From NCBI GenBank assembly GCA_046160305.1, contig JBJXGX010000348.1, positions 1 through 64,000 on the forward strand: DNA of 64,000 bases, read 5' to 3'. The position numbers and the translations under genes are program-made. Numbering within the stretch: the stretch's first letter is position 1; each line of letters begins with the position of its first letter. Under the pieces are notes generated by a model. That model had not been told where the DNA came from and searched no databases. It saw nothing but the letters and a program-made list of their open reading frames with translations. The DNA comes from SHXR01 sp046160305. GTDB taxonomy: Bacteria; Pseudomonadota; Gammaproteobacteria; Burkholderiales; SG8-39. Shown piece by piece: positions 1-8,395 of this stretch.

Positions 1-2
1 GC

Positions 3-437
3 GATGGCTGGGCGCAGGTCACCACCGAGCTTGCGTTTGAGCGAAGCGGTCCGGAACGTTACCTCTCAAGCATCGAATTACTGGTTCAGATGATTCGCGC
101 CGCATCCCCGACGAATGATCGCCAGGCGGTCGCGATCGGCAAGCTCGCTGCCGAAGCCAAGACCTTGCGACGCATGTCCCTTGGTGTCGCCGGCATGCTC
201 GATCGTGGTGAGCATCCCGGTGTGGTCGCGGCGGTCGTGAAGGATCTTGGCACCACGTTCGAGCAGCGCATTCCTGAGATCGCCACCGAAATCTTCGACA
301 TCGAACTTGGCGCATCCGGATCGCATCTTGCCGAGGTGGCGGCGCAGACGCTTCAATCGTCGGTGTCGTTTTCGCTCCGGGGGGGTACGCGCGAAGTGCT
401 CCGAGGCATCATCGCAAGAGGATTGGGGCTGCGATGA
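3..437 (+). CDS. Acyl-CoA dehydrogenase, C-terminal part (5' end outside window)
   Basis: The frame is open from the window edge to a TGA at 435-437, so only the C-terminal ~144 residues are seen. They form the all-alpha C-terminal domain of the acyl-CoA dehydrogenase family and end in the typical G-G-T-x-E-x-x-R-x-I-I-A motif near the last 20 residues. The family oxidises acyl-CoA thioesters to enoyl-CoA with FAD in the cytoplasm. The next gene, another acyl-CoA dehydrogenase, starts inside this one's stop codon (ATGA overlap at 434-437), so the two are translationally coupled and may form a heteromeric enzyme. The substrate cannot be judged from this fragment. Confidence 0.85.
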   Translation, partial: DGWAQVTTELAFERSGPERYLSSIELLVQMIRAASPTNDRQAVAIGKLAAEAKTLRRMSLGVAGMLDRGEHPGVVAAVVKDLGTTFEQRIPEIATEIFDIELGASGSHLAEVAAQTLQSSVSFSLRGGTREVLRGIIARGLGLR

Positions 438-1483
438 GCGACGAGCGCACACTGATCGCCGACAGCGTCAATCGCCTGTTCGCGGACACCATCGACCGTG
501 CGTTGCTCGAGCGCATCGAGGCCGGCGAGTGGCCAGCCGCGCTCTGGGCACAGGTCGAGGAAGGGGGCTTCGATCAAGTGCTTTGCCTGGAAGGTGCCGC
601 CCACAATTGGCTTGATGCGCAAAGCGTGCTCCGCGCGATCGGCTACTACCGCGTCCCGCTGCCGCTGGCCGAGTGCATCGTCGGCAACTGGCTCCTGGCG
701 CGCGCCGGCCTGCCGGTCGATAGCGGGCCGATCTCGATCGTGCAATGCGATAACGCGATGCGTTTGTCAAAAGTGGGGGATCGATTGGTATTGAACGGCA
801 CACTCGTCCGCGTTCCTTGGGGCCGACAAGTAAAGCGTATCGTCGTAGCCGGTGTGCTCGCAGGCAGGCCAGTCATCGCGATCGTTGATCCATCGAAAGC
901 GGGCACCGGTCGCATCACAGCCGATGTCAATGTCGCCGCTGAGCCGCGCGATTCGATCGTGTGTGAAGGCTCCGAATGCGAAGCGTATGCCTTCGTGGAT
1001 GCGCTCGGATCCGACCCGGTGCGCACATACGGCGCGTTGGCGCGTGCGGCAACGATGGGCGGCGCGATCGAATCGGTGCTGGATCAGGCCGTGCAATATG
1101 CGAACGATCGCATCCAGTTCGGTCGTCCCATCGGTAAATTCCAAGCGGTGCAGCATCTGCTTGCCGAATTGGGAAGCGAGTCCGCGGCAGCCACCGCAGC
1201 GATCACCGGCGGTTGCGAATCGGTGAGTGCCTTGCATGCGCGCCTGGACATCGCCGCGGCAAAGGTGAGGGCGGGCGAGGCCGCCAAACACGCCGCGCGC
1301 ATCGCCCATCAGGTGCACGGGGCCATCGGGTTCACCTACGAGCACACGCTCCACTTCGCGACGCGACGGCTCTGGTCGTGGCGCAACGAACTCGGGAACG
1401 ACGCCTATTGGGCGCGCGAGCTTGGCGCGGCGATCATCCAGTCAGGCGGTGCGCGCTTCTGGGCGGAGATGACGGCGCGTTGA
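434..1483 (+). CDS. Acyl-CoA dehydrogenase family protein (coupled partner)
   Basis: A 349-aa product, slightly shorter than the ~380-aa family norm. A flavin-contacting stretch R-I-Q-F-G-R-P-I-G-K-F-Q lies near residue 230, followed by the C-terminal helical bundle with H-Q-V-H-G-A-I-G-F-T near residue 295, both typical of the family. The 4-nt ATGA overlap with the upstream dehydrogenase suggests coupled expression. Paired acyl-CoA dehydrogenases of this kind are known to form alpha2beta2 enzymes acting on bulky (steroid or aromatic side-chain) CoA esters; applying that here is inference. The catalytic base could not be placed with confidence. Confidence 0.85.
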   Translation: MSDERTLIADSVNRLFADTIDRALLERIEAGEWPAALWAQVEEGGFDQVLCLEGAAHNWLDAQSVLRAIGYYRVPLPLAECIVGNWLLARAGLPVDSGPISIVQCDNAMRLSKVGDRLVLNGTLVRVPWGRQVKRIVVAGVLAGRPVIAIVDPSKAGTGRITADVNVAAEPRDSIVCEGSECEAYAFVDALGSDPVRTYGALARAATMGGAIESVLDQAVQYANDRIQFGRPIGKFQAVQHLLAELGSESAAATAAITGGCESVSALHARLDIAAAKVRAGEAAKHAARIAHQVHGAIGFTYEHTLHFATRRLWSWRNELGNDAYWARELGAAIIQSGGARFWAEMTAR

Positions 1484-1553
1484 GCGCAATCGTTTAGCCG
1501 GCGGTACGGGTCCCCGGGTTGTGCCTGGAGACCCGACGATGCGCAACGACATG

Positions 1554-1820
1554 TCAGGGATGGTAGTCGCTTCGGAAGCGGTCGTTGCGCGATGGCTCCC
1601 GCGTTGACCCGATCGACTCGATCGAAACCACTACGTGTGGCTCATGGACGGTTTGCTCCACCGCGAGGGCCGGCGCATCGAATTCCATCCAGCTATCGGG
1701 CACGCGTCCGATCACCGCCATGAAAACCAGTAACCAGCCGGCAATGCCGACGGCAATCGCGCGATTGACGATCGCGATGTTTGGGTCGTCAAGTTCGCGC
1801 TTGGCGTAGTGATACGTCAT
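1554..1820 (-). CDS. Small single-span membrane protein, unknown function
   Basis: An 88-aa product not recognised as any family. A charged N-terminus (residues 1-24) is followed by one strongly hydrophobic segment around residues 25-40 (A-V-G-I-A-G-W-L-L-V-F-M-A-V-I-G) and a polar tail, suggesting an inner-membrane anchor with a soluble C-terminal part. The ATG at 1820 has an AAAGGAT ribosome binding site about 6 nt upstream, which is the main reason to believe it. It stands alone and divergent from the response-regulator operon. It could still be a chance reading frame. Confidence 0.45.
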   Translation of the reverse strand: MTYHYAKRELDDPNIAIVNRAIAVGIAGWLLVFMAVIGRVPDSWMEFDAPALAVEQTVHEPHVVVSIESIGSTREPSRNDRFRSDYHP

Positions 1821-2106
1821 GGTGAATCCTTTCGAACGGGGAGTGTGGAGTGCGATCCAGGAAAGATTGCAGATTGCAAAGTCTATGGATCGGGTGCGTC
1901 AGCGAGATTTCGCTCCGAATTCTTTTTGTTTCGTTTGTTTCAGCCGCTTCGGACCGATTGCGCCGGCGTAGAGGGAAGCGCCGGCGATCGCGCGATGTCA
2001 GGTCGCCACGCCCGCTGTCCCGCCTATTGACACGATCGCGAGCGTTGGAGTAATTCGTAGCGGGAGCCCGCATGTCGCGAGACTCGATACGAGCAGGCGC
2101 GGGTCA
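1821..2106. other. Intergenic region between the divergent small membrane gene and the response-regulator operon
   Basis: About 290 bases with locally lower G+C around 1910-1950 (T-rich run ttctttttgtttcgtttg). No reading frame with coding character was seen. It should hold the divergent promoters for the 88-aa membrane protein and the sensory operon, but no convincing -35/-10 pair was identified. Confidence 0.4.
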
Positions 2107-2826
2107 ATGACCACCAAACCAACAATATTGATCGTCGACGATGAGCCGGACATGCGCGAGGTATTGGAGGAGTATCTTGCTTCGCATGGCTACACGACGA
2201 TCAGCGCCGAGAGCGCCGGCGCGGCACGCTTGCTTGCAGCGGGGCGACCAATAGACCTCGCGCTGCTCGATATCAATATGCCGGGCGAAGACGGGCTCAG
2301 CCTTGCGCGGCATCTGCGCGAACGCTATGCGAAGATTGCGATCGTCATGCTGACTTCCGCCGGGACGGTCGTCGATCGTATCGTCGGCCTCGAGATGGGC
2401 GCGGACGATTACATCGCCAAACCCTTCGATCCTCGCGAACTGCTTGCGCGTGTGAAGAGCGTACTGCGTCGCACGTCGTCCGCCGGGCGAGTCGACATTG
2501 GCGCCGGGCGGGTGCGCATCGGACGTTGCGTGCTGGACCTCGCAGCACATCGGCTCACCGATGACGAGGGAAAAGAGGTGCCGATGTCCCCGCTCGAGTT
2601 CGATCTGCTGAAGGCGCTCACCGAACATCCCAACCGGCCGCTCTCTCGTGAACGGATCCTGAATCTCAGCCAGCAACGGGACTGGGACCCGTTCGATCGC
2701 AGCGTCGATCTGCGCGTCATGCGGCTGCGCAAGAAGATCGAACCGGATCCTCTGCATCCGCAGTTCATCAAAACGATTCGCAATGAAGGGTATGTGTTCA
2801 TACCGGAAGGCGGTGTGTCCCAATGA
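2107..2826 (+). CDS. OmpR/PhoB-family two-component response regulator
   Basis: A 239-aa cytoplasmic response regulator. The receiver domain occupies residues ~6-118, with the acidic pocket D11/D12, the phospho-acceptor D55 (L-L-D-I-N-M-P) and the conserved K in Y-I-A-K-P-F. A winged-helix DNA-binding domain of the OmpR type covers ~135-230 (S-P-L-E-F-D-L-L then V-D-L-R-V-M-R-L-R-K-K-I-E). It is the first gene of a tight operon: its stop overlaps the start of the binding-protein gene by 4 nt, and that gene overlaps the hybrid histidine kinase. The kinase is its presumed phosphodonor. Target promoters are unknown. Confidence 0.93.
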   Translation: MTTKPTILIVDDEPDMREVLEEYLASHGYTTISAESAGAARLLAAGRPIDLALLDINMPGEDGLSLARHLRERYAKIAIVMLTSAGTVVDRIVGLEMGADDYIAKPFDPRELLARVKSVLRRTSSAGRVDIGAGRVRIGRCVLDLAAHRLTDDEGKEVPMSPLEFDLLKALTEHPNRPLSRERILNLSQQRDWDPFDRSVDLRVMRLRKKIEPDPLHPQFIKTIRNEGYVFIPEGGVSQ

Positions 2827-3803
2827 CAACCAAATCACGTGTAGGGAAAATCCTGTTCGCTCTTGCTTGCGCCGCGCTTCTGCAATTCCTCGCCGGGTGC
2901 GGGCGCGAGCCCGAGGCGCCGCTTCGCATCGGCACCAATGTCTGGATCGGCAGCGAGCCGCTCTATCTGGCACGGGAGCTTGGGCAGCTGGATACCAAGA
3001 CCGTGCAATTGGTCGAGTACCCGTCGGCGACTGAAGTGCTGCGTGCATTTCGCAACCAGGCGATCGACGGCATGGTGGTGAGCCTGGATGAATTGTTCGG
3101 GCTCGCGGTCGATGGTCTGCAGCCCAAGATCATCCTCGTAGCGGATGTATCGCATGGCGCCGATGTCGTGGTGGGCCGCCCCGGTATGCGTTCGATGAGT
3201 GAGCTCAAAGGCAAGCGGGTCGCGGTCGAGAGCGGGGCACTTGGCGCGTACGTGCTCAGCCGCGCGTTGACGCTCAACGGGATGCAGACGAGCGATATCA
3301 ATGTGGTGCATCTGGAGTCGAACGAGCAGCCCACTGCGTACGAGAAAGGCCAGGTGGATGGCGCCGTCACCTTCGACCCCTATCGCGCCCAGCTGCTTCG
3401 CGCCGGCGCCACGACCTTGTTCGACAGCACGCAAATTCCGGGCGAGATCGTCGACCTTGTCGCGGTACGCGCAAGCGTCCTCGATAAGCAGCCGAAGGCG
3501 GTGCAGGCGCTGCTGTCCGGCTGGTTCAGCGCAATCGACTATCTGAAGCGCGAACCCAAGGACGCGGCGCATCGAATGGGTGTGCGCCAGCAGACGAGCG
3601 GCGAGCAATTCCTGCAGGCGCTGAAAGGATTGCATATCCCGTCCCGCGAGGAAAACCTGAAGATGCTGGGTGGGGCAGAGCCGGGATTGGTGGCAACCGG
3701 TGGCCGGCTGATGGCCTTGATGCTCGAAGCGAAGTTGCTGCAGACCCGCATCAAAATCGAAGAGATTCTGGCGCCCGGACCCTTAGCGAGCCTCGCAAGG
3801 TGA
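2823..3803 (+). CDS. NMT1/SsuA-like periplasmic substrate-binding lipoprotein
   Basis: A 326-aa binding protein of the NMT1/nitrate-sulfonate-taurine superfamily. A lipoprotein signal peptide ends in the lipobox L-A-G-C with C26 as the acylated residue, so the product should be membrane-anchored in the periplasm. The mature part opens with L-R-I-G-T-N-V-W-I-G-S-E-P-L-Y-L-A, the usual first strand and loop, and the central E-V-L-R-A-F and G-A-V-T-F-D-P-Y motifs fit the two-lobe fold. No ABC permease or ATPase lies nearby. It overlaps the response regulator and hybrid kinase genes by 4 nt on each side, suggesting it presents a ligand to the kinase rather than to a transporter (inference). Confidence 0.88.
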   Translation: MTTKSRVGKILFALACAALLQFLAGCGREPEAPLRIGTNVWIGSEPLYLARELGQLDTKTVQLVEYPSATEVLRAFRNQAIDGMVVSLDELFGLAVDGLQPKIILVADVSHGADVVVGRPGMRSMSELKGKRVAVESGALGAYVLSRALTLNGMQTSDINVVHLESNEQPTAYEKGQVDGAVTFDPYRAQLLRAGATTLFDSTQIPGEIVDLVAVRASVLDKQPKAVQALLSGWFSAIDYLKREPKDAAHRMGVRQQTSGEQFLQALKGLHIPSREENLKMLGGAEPGLVATGGRLMALMLEAKLLQTRIKIEEILAPGPLASLAR

Positions 3804-6139
3804 GCTTTCGCATTCCAGTCTCGCTCCGCCTCACGGTCCCGCTTATTTTGCTCGGCTTTGCCGCGACCTTGAGCACCGTCAATTTCTTCTATCACGTGCC
3901 GCGGGCGGAGCGAATAGCCGAGGAAAATGTCGGCAAGCGATTGGCACAGGAGATGTCGCGCCTGCAAAGCACCTTGGAGTATCTGCTGCTCAAAGGGGAT
4001 CTGGAGGCCGCGCAACGCGAAATTGCGGTGCTCGCGCACAATCACGATTACATCCTGGCCGCGTTGACCGACGATCAGCGTGCAGTCATCGCTTCGACGC
4101 GGCGTGCTTGGCTTGGACGGACGATCACGGAAGTGTTGCCGACGTTCGATTCCGCTGAAGCCGCGGAGGCGATCCGGGCGCGTCGCGCGAAAACGATCGT
4201 CGACGCGGGCGACGGCACCGCGCTCGGTTACGCCGGGATCCTGATGGGCAGCCGGCGTGAGGAACTGCGCCCATCGCGAAACGGCAGCCTGTTCCTCATT
4301 CACGATCTCAATCGATACAAGACGGAAGCGCGCGCCCAGGTTCTGCAGCAATCGCTCTACTGGGCGGGCTGGGTGACCGCGCTGGCCTTGGCAATGTGGC
4401 TCGTGTTTCATTTTCTGCTGACCCGCCGCACCGCTCAACTGGTGCGTGCGGCCGAACAATTCGCGGGTGGAAATCTCGCTGCCCGCAGCAACCTGCGCGG
4501 GCGCGATGAGCTCGGTCGGCTGAGTCGCGCCTTCGATGCGATGGCGCTGGATGTGGCCAACACGCAGCGCCGGCTGCGCGAGGACATCGCCGAGCGCATG
4601 CGCGCCGAAGAAGCGCTGCGGGTATCCGAGGCGAGCTACCGCGCCATCTTCGATGCGACCGAGGATGCGGTATTCGTGCTCGACATCGAAACCGTTGCGG
4701 TGATCGACGCGAATCCCAAGGCTTGCGCGATGTACGGCCATACCCGTGAGGAGCTATTGGAAGTCGATGCCAGCCGGCTTCGCTTTGGCGATTCGCAGTC
4801 CGCGGACAAGAACACCAGGGAGATGATCACGCGGGCGCGCGCGGGCGGCACCCAGCACTTCGAATGGCATCTCAGACACCGGGACGGCAGCATGCATTGG
4901 GAGGAGGTGTTCGTCAAACGGGTGAGCCTGGACGGTAAAGATCGTCTGCTTGCACTCATCCGCGACGTCACCGAAAAGAAACGCTCGGCCGCGGAGCTCG
5001 AGCGCCAGCGCGAAGCGTTATACCAACGCGAAAAACTGGCCGCGCTCGGTTCGCTGCTGGCCGGTGTGTCGCACGAGCTGAATAATCCGCTTTCCGTCGT
5101 GGTGGCACGGGCAGTCATGCTGGAGGAGCGCGGCGATCCGGGCACGCAGAATGCCGCGCTGAAGATTCGCACTGCCGCCGAGCGCTGCGCGCGCATCGTG
5201 CGCACCTTTCTCGCCATGGCTCGCCAACAGCAACCCGAACGCGGTGCGGTGGCGATCAACGACGTCATTGCCGCGGCCCTCGATATGACGGCCTATGCGG
5301 TGCGTTCCGGCGGGATCGATGTGTCACTCGATCTCGCCCGCGATATTCCACCCATCCTTGCCGATGAAGCCCAACTGCATCAGGTGCTGTTGAACCTGAT
5401 GATCAATGCCCATCATGCCCTTCAGGATCAGCCGGGACCGCGCCGGATGTCGGTGACCAGCCGGCACGACCCGGCCGATGATGTCGTTCGCCTTACGATC
5501 GCCGACAATGGGCCCGGCATTCCGCCCGAATTGCGTACGCGCGTGTTCGAGCCGTACTTCACCACGAAACCGACGGGTGTCGGCACGGGCGTTGGATTGA
5601 CGGTGAGCTTTGGCATCGTCGAGGCCCATGGCGGCAGCCTCACGCTTGAATGTCCCGACCAAGGCGGGGCGGTCTTTATGATCGTTTTGCCGGTCGGCCG
5701 CGTGATCGCGACGATCAACGAGCCCGAGCCCGTGCGTGTGACGAGACCACGGCAATGTTCGATTCTTGTCGTCGATGACGAGGCAGACATTCGGGAAACA
5801 CTGGCCGATATTTTGACCGGCAAGTCGAATCACGTGGTGACGGTTGGATCCGGACGCGAGGCGTTGCAGCGCATGGCAACGCAGGACTTCGACGTGATCC
5901 TTACCGATATCCGCATGCCGGATCTCGATGGGCGCGCCCTGTATCAGGAAATCGAACGGCGCTGGCCCGAGCGGACCGCGCGCGTCATCTTCGTGACCGG
6001 AGACACCCTGATCTCGACATTGCGCGAGTTCGCCGCCGCGATGGGCCGTCCCGTCATCGAGAAACCGTTCCTGCCGGACGACGTGCGCCGCATCGTCGCG
6101 GAGCTCGTCGCCACGAACGCGCATGGCATGCATCGCTGA
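3800..6139 (+). CDS. Membrane-bound hybrid sensor histidine kinase (HAMP-PAS-HisKA-HATPase-REC)
   Basis: A 779-aa hybrid kinase. A first transmembrane helix lies at ~8-30, a periplasmic sensor region at ~30-185, a second helix at ~190-212 and a HAMP linker at ~213-265. A PAS domain spans ~275-400, and a HisKA dimerisation domain carries the phospho-acceptor H425 (S-H-E-L-N-N-P). The HATPase domain has N and G boxes (D-N-G-P-G-I, G-V-G-L-T-V), and a C-terminal receiver domain has phospho-acceptor D703 (I-L-T-D-I-R-M-P). It overlaps the upstream binding-protein gene by 4 nt. The terminal receiver may modulate or compete with the stand-alone response regulator. The ligand is unknown, plausibly the one captured by the lipoprotein. 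Confidence 0.93.
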   Translation: MSFRIPVSLRLTVPLILLGFAATLSTVNFFYHVPRAERIAEENVGKRLAQEMSRLQSTLEYLLLKGDLEAAQREIAVLAHNHDYILAALTDDQRAVIASTRRAWLGRTITEVLPTFDSAEAAEAIRARRAKTIVDAGDGTALGYAGILMGSRREELRPSRNGSLFLIHDLNRYKTEARAQVLQQSLYWAGWVTALALAMWLVFHFLLTRRTAQLVRAAEQFAGGNLAARSNLRGRDELGRLSRAFDAMALDVANTQRRLREDIAERMRAEEALRVSEASYRAIFDATEDAVFVLDIETVAVIDANPKACAMYGHTREELLEVDASRLRFGDSQSADKNTREMITRARAGGTQHFEWHLRHRDGSMHWEEVFVKRVSLDGKDRLLALIRDVTEKKRSAAELERQREALYQREKLAALGSLLAGVSHELNNPLSVVVARAVMLEERGDPGTQNAALKIRTAAERCARIVRTFLAMARQQQPERGAVAINDVIAAALDMTAYAVRSGGIDVSLDLARDIPPILADEAQLHQVLLNLMINAHHALQDQPGPRRMSVTSRHDPADDVVRLTIADNGPGIPPELRTRVFEPYFTTKPTGVGTGVGLTVSFGIVEAHGGSLTLECPDQGGAVFMIVLPVGRVIATINEPEPVRVTRPRQCSILVVDDEADIRETLADILTGKSNHVVTVGSGREALQRMATQDFDVILTDIRMPDLDGRALYQEIERRWPERTARVIFVTGDTLISTLREFAAAMGRPVIEKPFLPDDVRRIVAELVATNAHGMHR

Positions 6140-6164
6140 TCGCTCATTTCAAAGAAAACGAGAT

Positions 6165-6299
6165 ATGTTCTTTCGCCAACTGTTCGATCCGACGTCCTCC
6201 ACCTACACGTATGTCCTTGGCGACAAGGCCTCCGGCGCGGCGGTGATCATCGATCCGGTGATCGAGCTGATCGACCGTGATCTGGCGTTGCTGAAGTGA
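6165..6299 (+). pseudogene. N-terminal fragment of a persulfide dioxygenase (ETHE1-like MBL-fold)
   Basis: An ATG at 6165 opens 44 codons (M-F-F-R-Q-L-F-D-P ... S-S-T-Y-T-Y-V-L-G-D) that match, from my knowledge of the family, the start of glutathione-dependent persulfide dioxygenases, a ~245-aa metallo-beta-lactamase-fold family. The frame stops at TGA 6297-6299 before the metal-binding H-x-H-x-D-H motif, and that motif was not found in any frame downstream to 6636. It lies 25 nt after the hybrid kinase. It is best read as a remnant of a gene lost by deletion. Confidence 0.6.
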
Positions 6300-6636
6300 C
6301 GGTAGGTGCAGTCGAGACAGGCATGCGGACCAACTACTCGGCGGGTTATCGCCGCAGGGGGGTAAGCGCGCGTAAGTTGCTCGATTGCACCTTCCCATTG
6401 CAGACTGTCGTCTATACCCGCTGTGGATCGAAACCGCCCACTCGACATCGATCGCGACACGTCGGGTGCAGACATGTGAAGTGCACGACGCCGGCCACAG
6501 CTCATCGGCCCAGCCGCGCGCGTTCGACGCGATCCTCAATGAGAGAGTTCGTGTCGTGCAAGAGATCGACGCCTTCGCATCGTACTTACAACAATAACAA
6601 TCGCTCGCGCCACGCCACCGTACGAACGGCCAGACA
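6300..6636. other. Non-coding stretch after the ETHE1-like fragment
   Basis: About 340 bases. Both strands were read in all frames; only short frames without recognisable motifs occur. One 3' frame (about 6480-6597) has mildly protein-like composition but no identity. It probably holds decayed remains of the gene that began at 6165, or of a second lost gene. Confidence 0.45.
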
Positions 6637-7485
6637 CTAGGCCCGCGTCGGCATTCGCATCACGCGAGCCGCCTCTTCGAAGCGCGCATCATCGATCTCG
6701 CTCATCACCCCTTCAACGTCCACTGCTTCCAGCGTTCGCTCGAAGCGCCCGGTCAGCACGGCATCCGCGTGCAGCACGCCGCGCTCATACAGATCCCAGA
6801 TCTCGTGTCCGTATTGGGTTTGAAGCAGCTCCGGCGCGAAGCGGCCGAAAAAATTTCGCAGATTGTCGACGTCGCGCAGCAACATTCGATTGGCGTGGTT
6901 GTTGCCGGCCGCGTCCACCGCTTGCGGCAGATCGATGATCACCGGTCCGTCCGGGGCCAATAGAATGTTGAACTCCGAGAGATCCCCGTGCACGACACCG
7001 GCACGCAGCATGCGCATCACTTCGCCTAATAGCTGCAGGTGATGTTCGCGCGCCAGCTCGGGCGTGTAAGCCACGTCATTCAGACGGGGCGCGGCATCGC
7101 CGTTCTCGTCGGTCACGAGCTCCATCAACAGCACGCCGTCGCAAAAATTGTAAGGCTTGGGCACCCGCACGCCGGCGGCGGCCAACCGGTAGAGCGCATC
7201 GACTTCGGCACTTTGCCAGGCCGCCTCTTGAGCTTGCCGTCCGAAGCGGGTGCCCTTGGCCATGGCGCGGGCTTGGCGCGTATTCTTGACCTTGCGATTC
7301 TCGGAGTAGTCCACCGCTTGCCGGAAACTGCGTTCCGTGGCTTCCTTGTAGACCTTGGCGCAGCGCGTCTCGCCGCCACAGCGCACAACGAATACCGTCG
7401 CCTCTTTGCCGCTCATGAGCTGTCGCACGACGGTGTCGATCAGGCCTTCCTCGATCAAGCTGTTTAGTCGCTTCGGTGGTTTCAT
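6637..7485 (-). CDS. RIO-family serine/threonine protein kinase
   Basis: A 282-aa product related to the RIO1 kinase family. The nucleotide-binding G-K-E-A-T-V-F-V-V occurs near residue 27 and the ATP-contacting lysine in C-A-K-V-Y-K near 43. The catalytic loop H-G-D-L-S-E-F-N-I-L is near 178 and the metal-binding V-I-I-D-L-P-Q-A-V-D near 196. Bacterial members are atypical kinases, or sometimes ATPases, of poorly known role. I chose the ATG at 7485 (M-K-P-P-K-R-L-N) because the family begins there and the region upstream lacks similarity, although no strong ribosome binding site precedes it. It reads opposite to its neighbours and appears monocistronic. Confidence 0.88.
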   Translation of the reverse strand: MKPPKRLNSLIEEGLIDTVVRQLMSGKEATVFVVRCGGETRCAKVYKEATERSFRQAVDYSENRKVKNTRQARAMAKGTRFGRQAQEAAWQSAEVDALYRLAAAGVRVPKPYNFCDGVLLMELVTDENGDAAPRLNDVAYTPELAREHHLQLLGEVMRMLRAGVVHGDLSEFNILLAPDGPVIIDLPQAVDAAGNNHANRMLLRDVDNLRNFFGRFAPELLQTQYGHEIWDLYERGVLHADAVLTGRFERTLEAVDVEGVMSEIDDARFEEAARVMRMPTRA

Positions 7486-7691
7486 CCCGCTATTTTGAGG
7501 CACGATGGCCTTTCCAGTCCGAGTAATAACGATCCAACCGGTCTCGGAACCACCCAATGGAGGCGGAATGACTGCCCAAATGCCCCTGAACGACCGCATG
7601 CGTGATGGGATGGCGCATCCCCTCGATCGCGGTCGAGGAATGCGGTTCGCGGACAAGGAATAGAATCGCGCCCACCTTTGAGAGGTTTTCC

Positions 7692-8240
7692 ATGGATAGC
7701 GATGCGCTCAAAGAGCTGTTCGACATCGAGCACATCAAACAGCTCAAGGCCCGGTACTGCCGGTACGTCGATACCAAGCAATGGGAGCACTTGCGCGCAC
7801 TTTTCACCGTCGATGCACGCCTTGAGGGACTTGGGTCCGCACCGAATGGCGCGACAGTGGATGTGTTTATCACCGGCATCTCCACGCGTTTCAAGGACGC
7901 CGTGTCGATCCACTATTGCCCAACACCCGAGATCCGGTTGACGGGCGCGAACAGCGCGCGGGGCGTCTGGTCGATGATGGACTATGTGCAGTGGCCGGAT
8001 GGGTTCAGTCCGCGTGAGGCGCCCAATGCCCGCGGATTTCGCGGCTACGGGCACTATGAAGAGGAATATCGGCGGGTGGGCGAGACATGGAAGATTGCAT
8101 TGCTCCGATTGACGCGCGTTCGTGTTGATCCGATCGGTGCGAATGAGGCCGCGCCGTCGAAAGGCCTGCTCGCGGTATCGCCGGATTGGCTGGGAATCCA
8201 CGGGGCGGGGCACACGGATTCTTTGCGCCGTTCGGGGTGA
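7692..8240 (+). CDS. SnoaL-like / NTF2-fold protein
   Basis: A 182-aa protein of the SnoaL-like (NTF2 cone) group. It begins with a helix typical of SnoaL_4 members (E-L-F-D-I-E-H-I-K-Q-L-K-A-R-Y-C-R-Y-V-D), followed by an L-F-T-V-D-A motif near residue 36 and a mixed sheet region. Family members include small cyclases, isomerases, dehydratases and subunits of ring-hydroxylating oxygenases. The ATG at 7692 was chosen because GAGAGG lies 7-12 nt upstream; a longer frame upstream has no similarity. It precedes a run of catabolic genes, so a role in breakdown of a small cyclic or aromatic compound is possible. Confidence 0.75.
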   Translation: MDSDALKELFDIEHIKQLKARYCRYVDTKQWEHLRALFTVDARLEGLGSAPNGATVDVFITGISTRFKDAVSIHYCPTPEIRLTGANSARGVWSMMDYVQWPDGFSPREAPNARGFRGYGHYEEEYRRVGETWKIALLRLTRVRVDPIGANEAAPSKGLLAVSPDWLGIHGAGHTDSLRRSG

Positions 8241-8253
8241 GTGTTTCGGCGAG

Positions 8254-8346
8254 TTCAGGTTGAACGGCTTCAAACGGGTGACCCTTCGACGGGCTCAGGG
8301 TGAACGGCGTCAAGCATGCGGCCCTTTGACGCGCTCAGGACGGTCA
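8254..8346. repeat. Degenerate copies of a CCTTCGACxxGCTCAGGxxGAACGG-type intergenic repeat
   Basis: Between the SnoaL-like gene and the GST gene the motif cccttcgacgggctcaggg is followed directly by tgaacgg (8282-8307). A second, weaker copy (ccctttgacgcgctcaggac, 8322-8341) and a partial third (gttcaggttgaacggc, near 8253-8268) flank it. This motif class is widespread as short imperfect palindromic intergenic repeats in beta- and alphaproteobacteria; its function is not established. A reverse-oriented relic lies at 13748-13766. Confidence 0.6.
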
Positions 8347-8395
8347 GACGGCTTTGTTTCGAATTTAGTCGCTTCACTACGCAAGGAGATGCATC

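Noticed and set aside
3539..4741. Long reading frame on the minus strand (about 400 codons) opposite the binding protein and kinase genes
   Set aside because: It is a shadow of the codon bias of the real plus-strand genes, lacks any recognisable motif and has no ribosome binding site.
8254..8346. CRISPR repeat
   Set aside because: Only two or three degenerate copies, irregular spacing and no spacers; matches a known intergenic repeat class.
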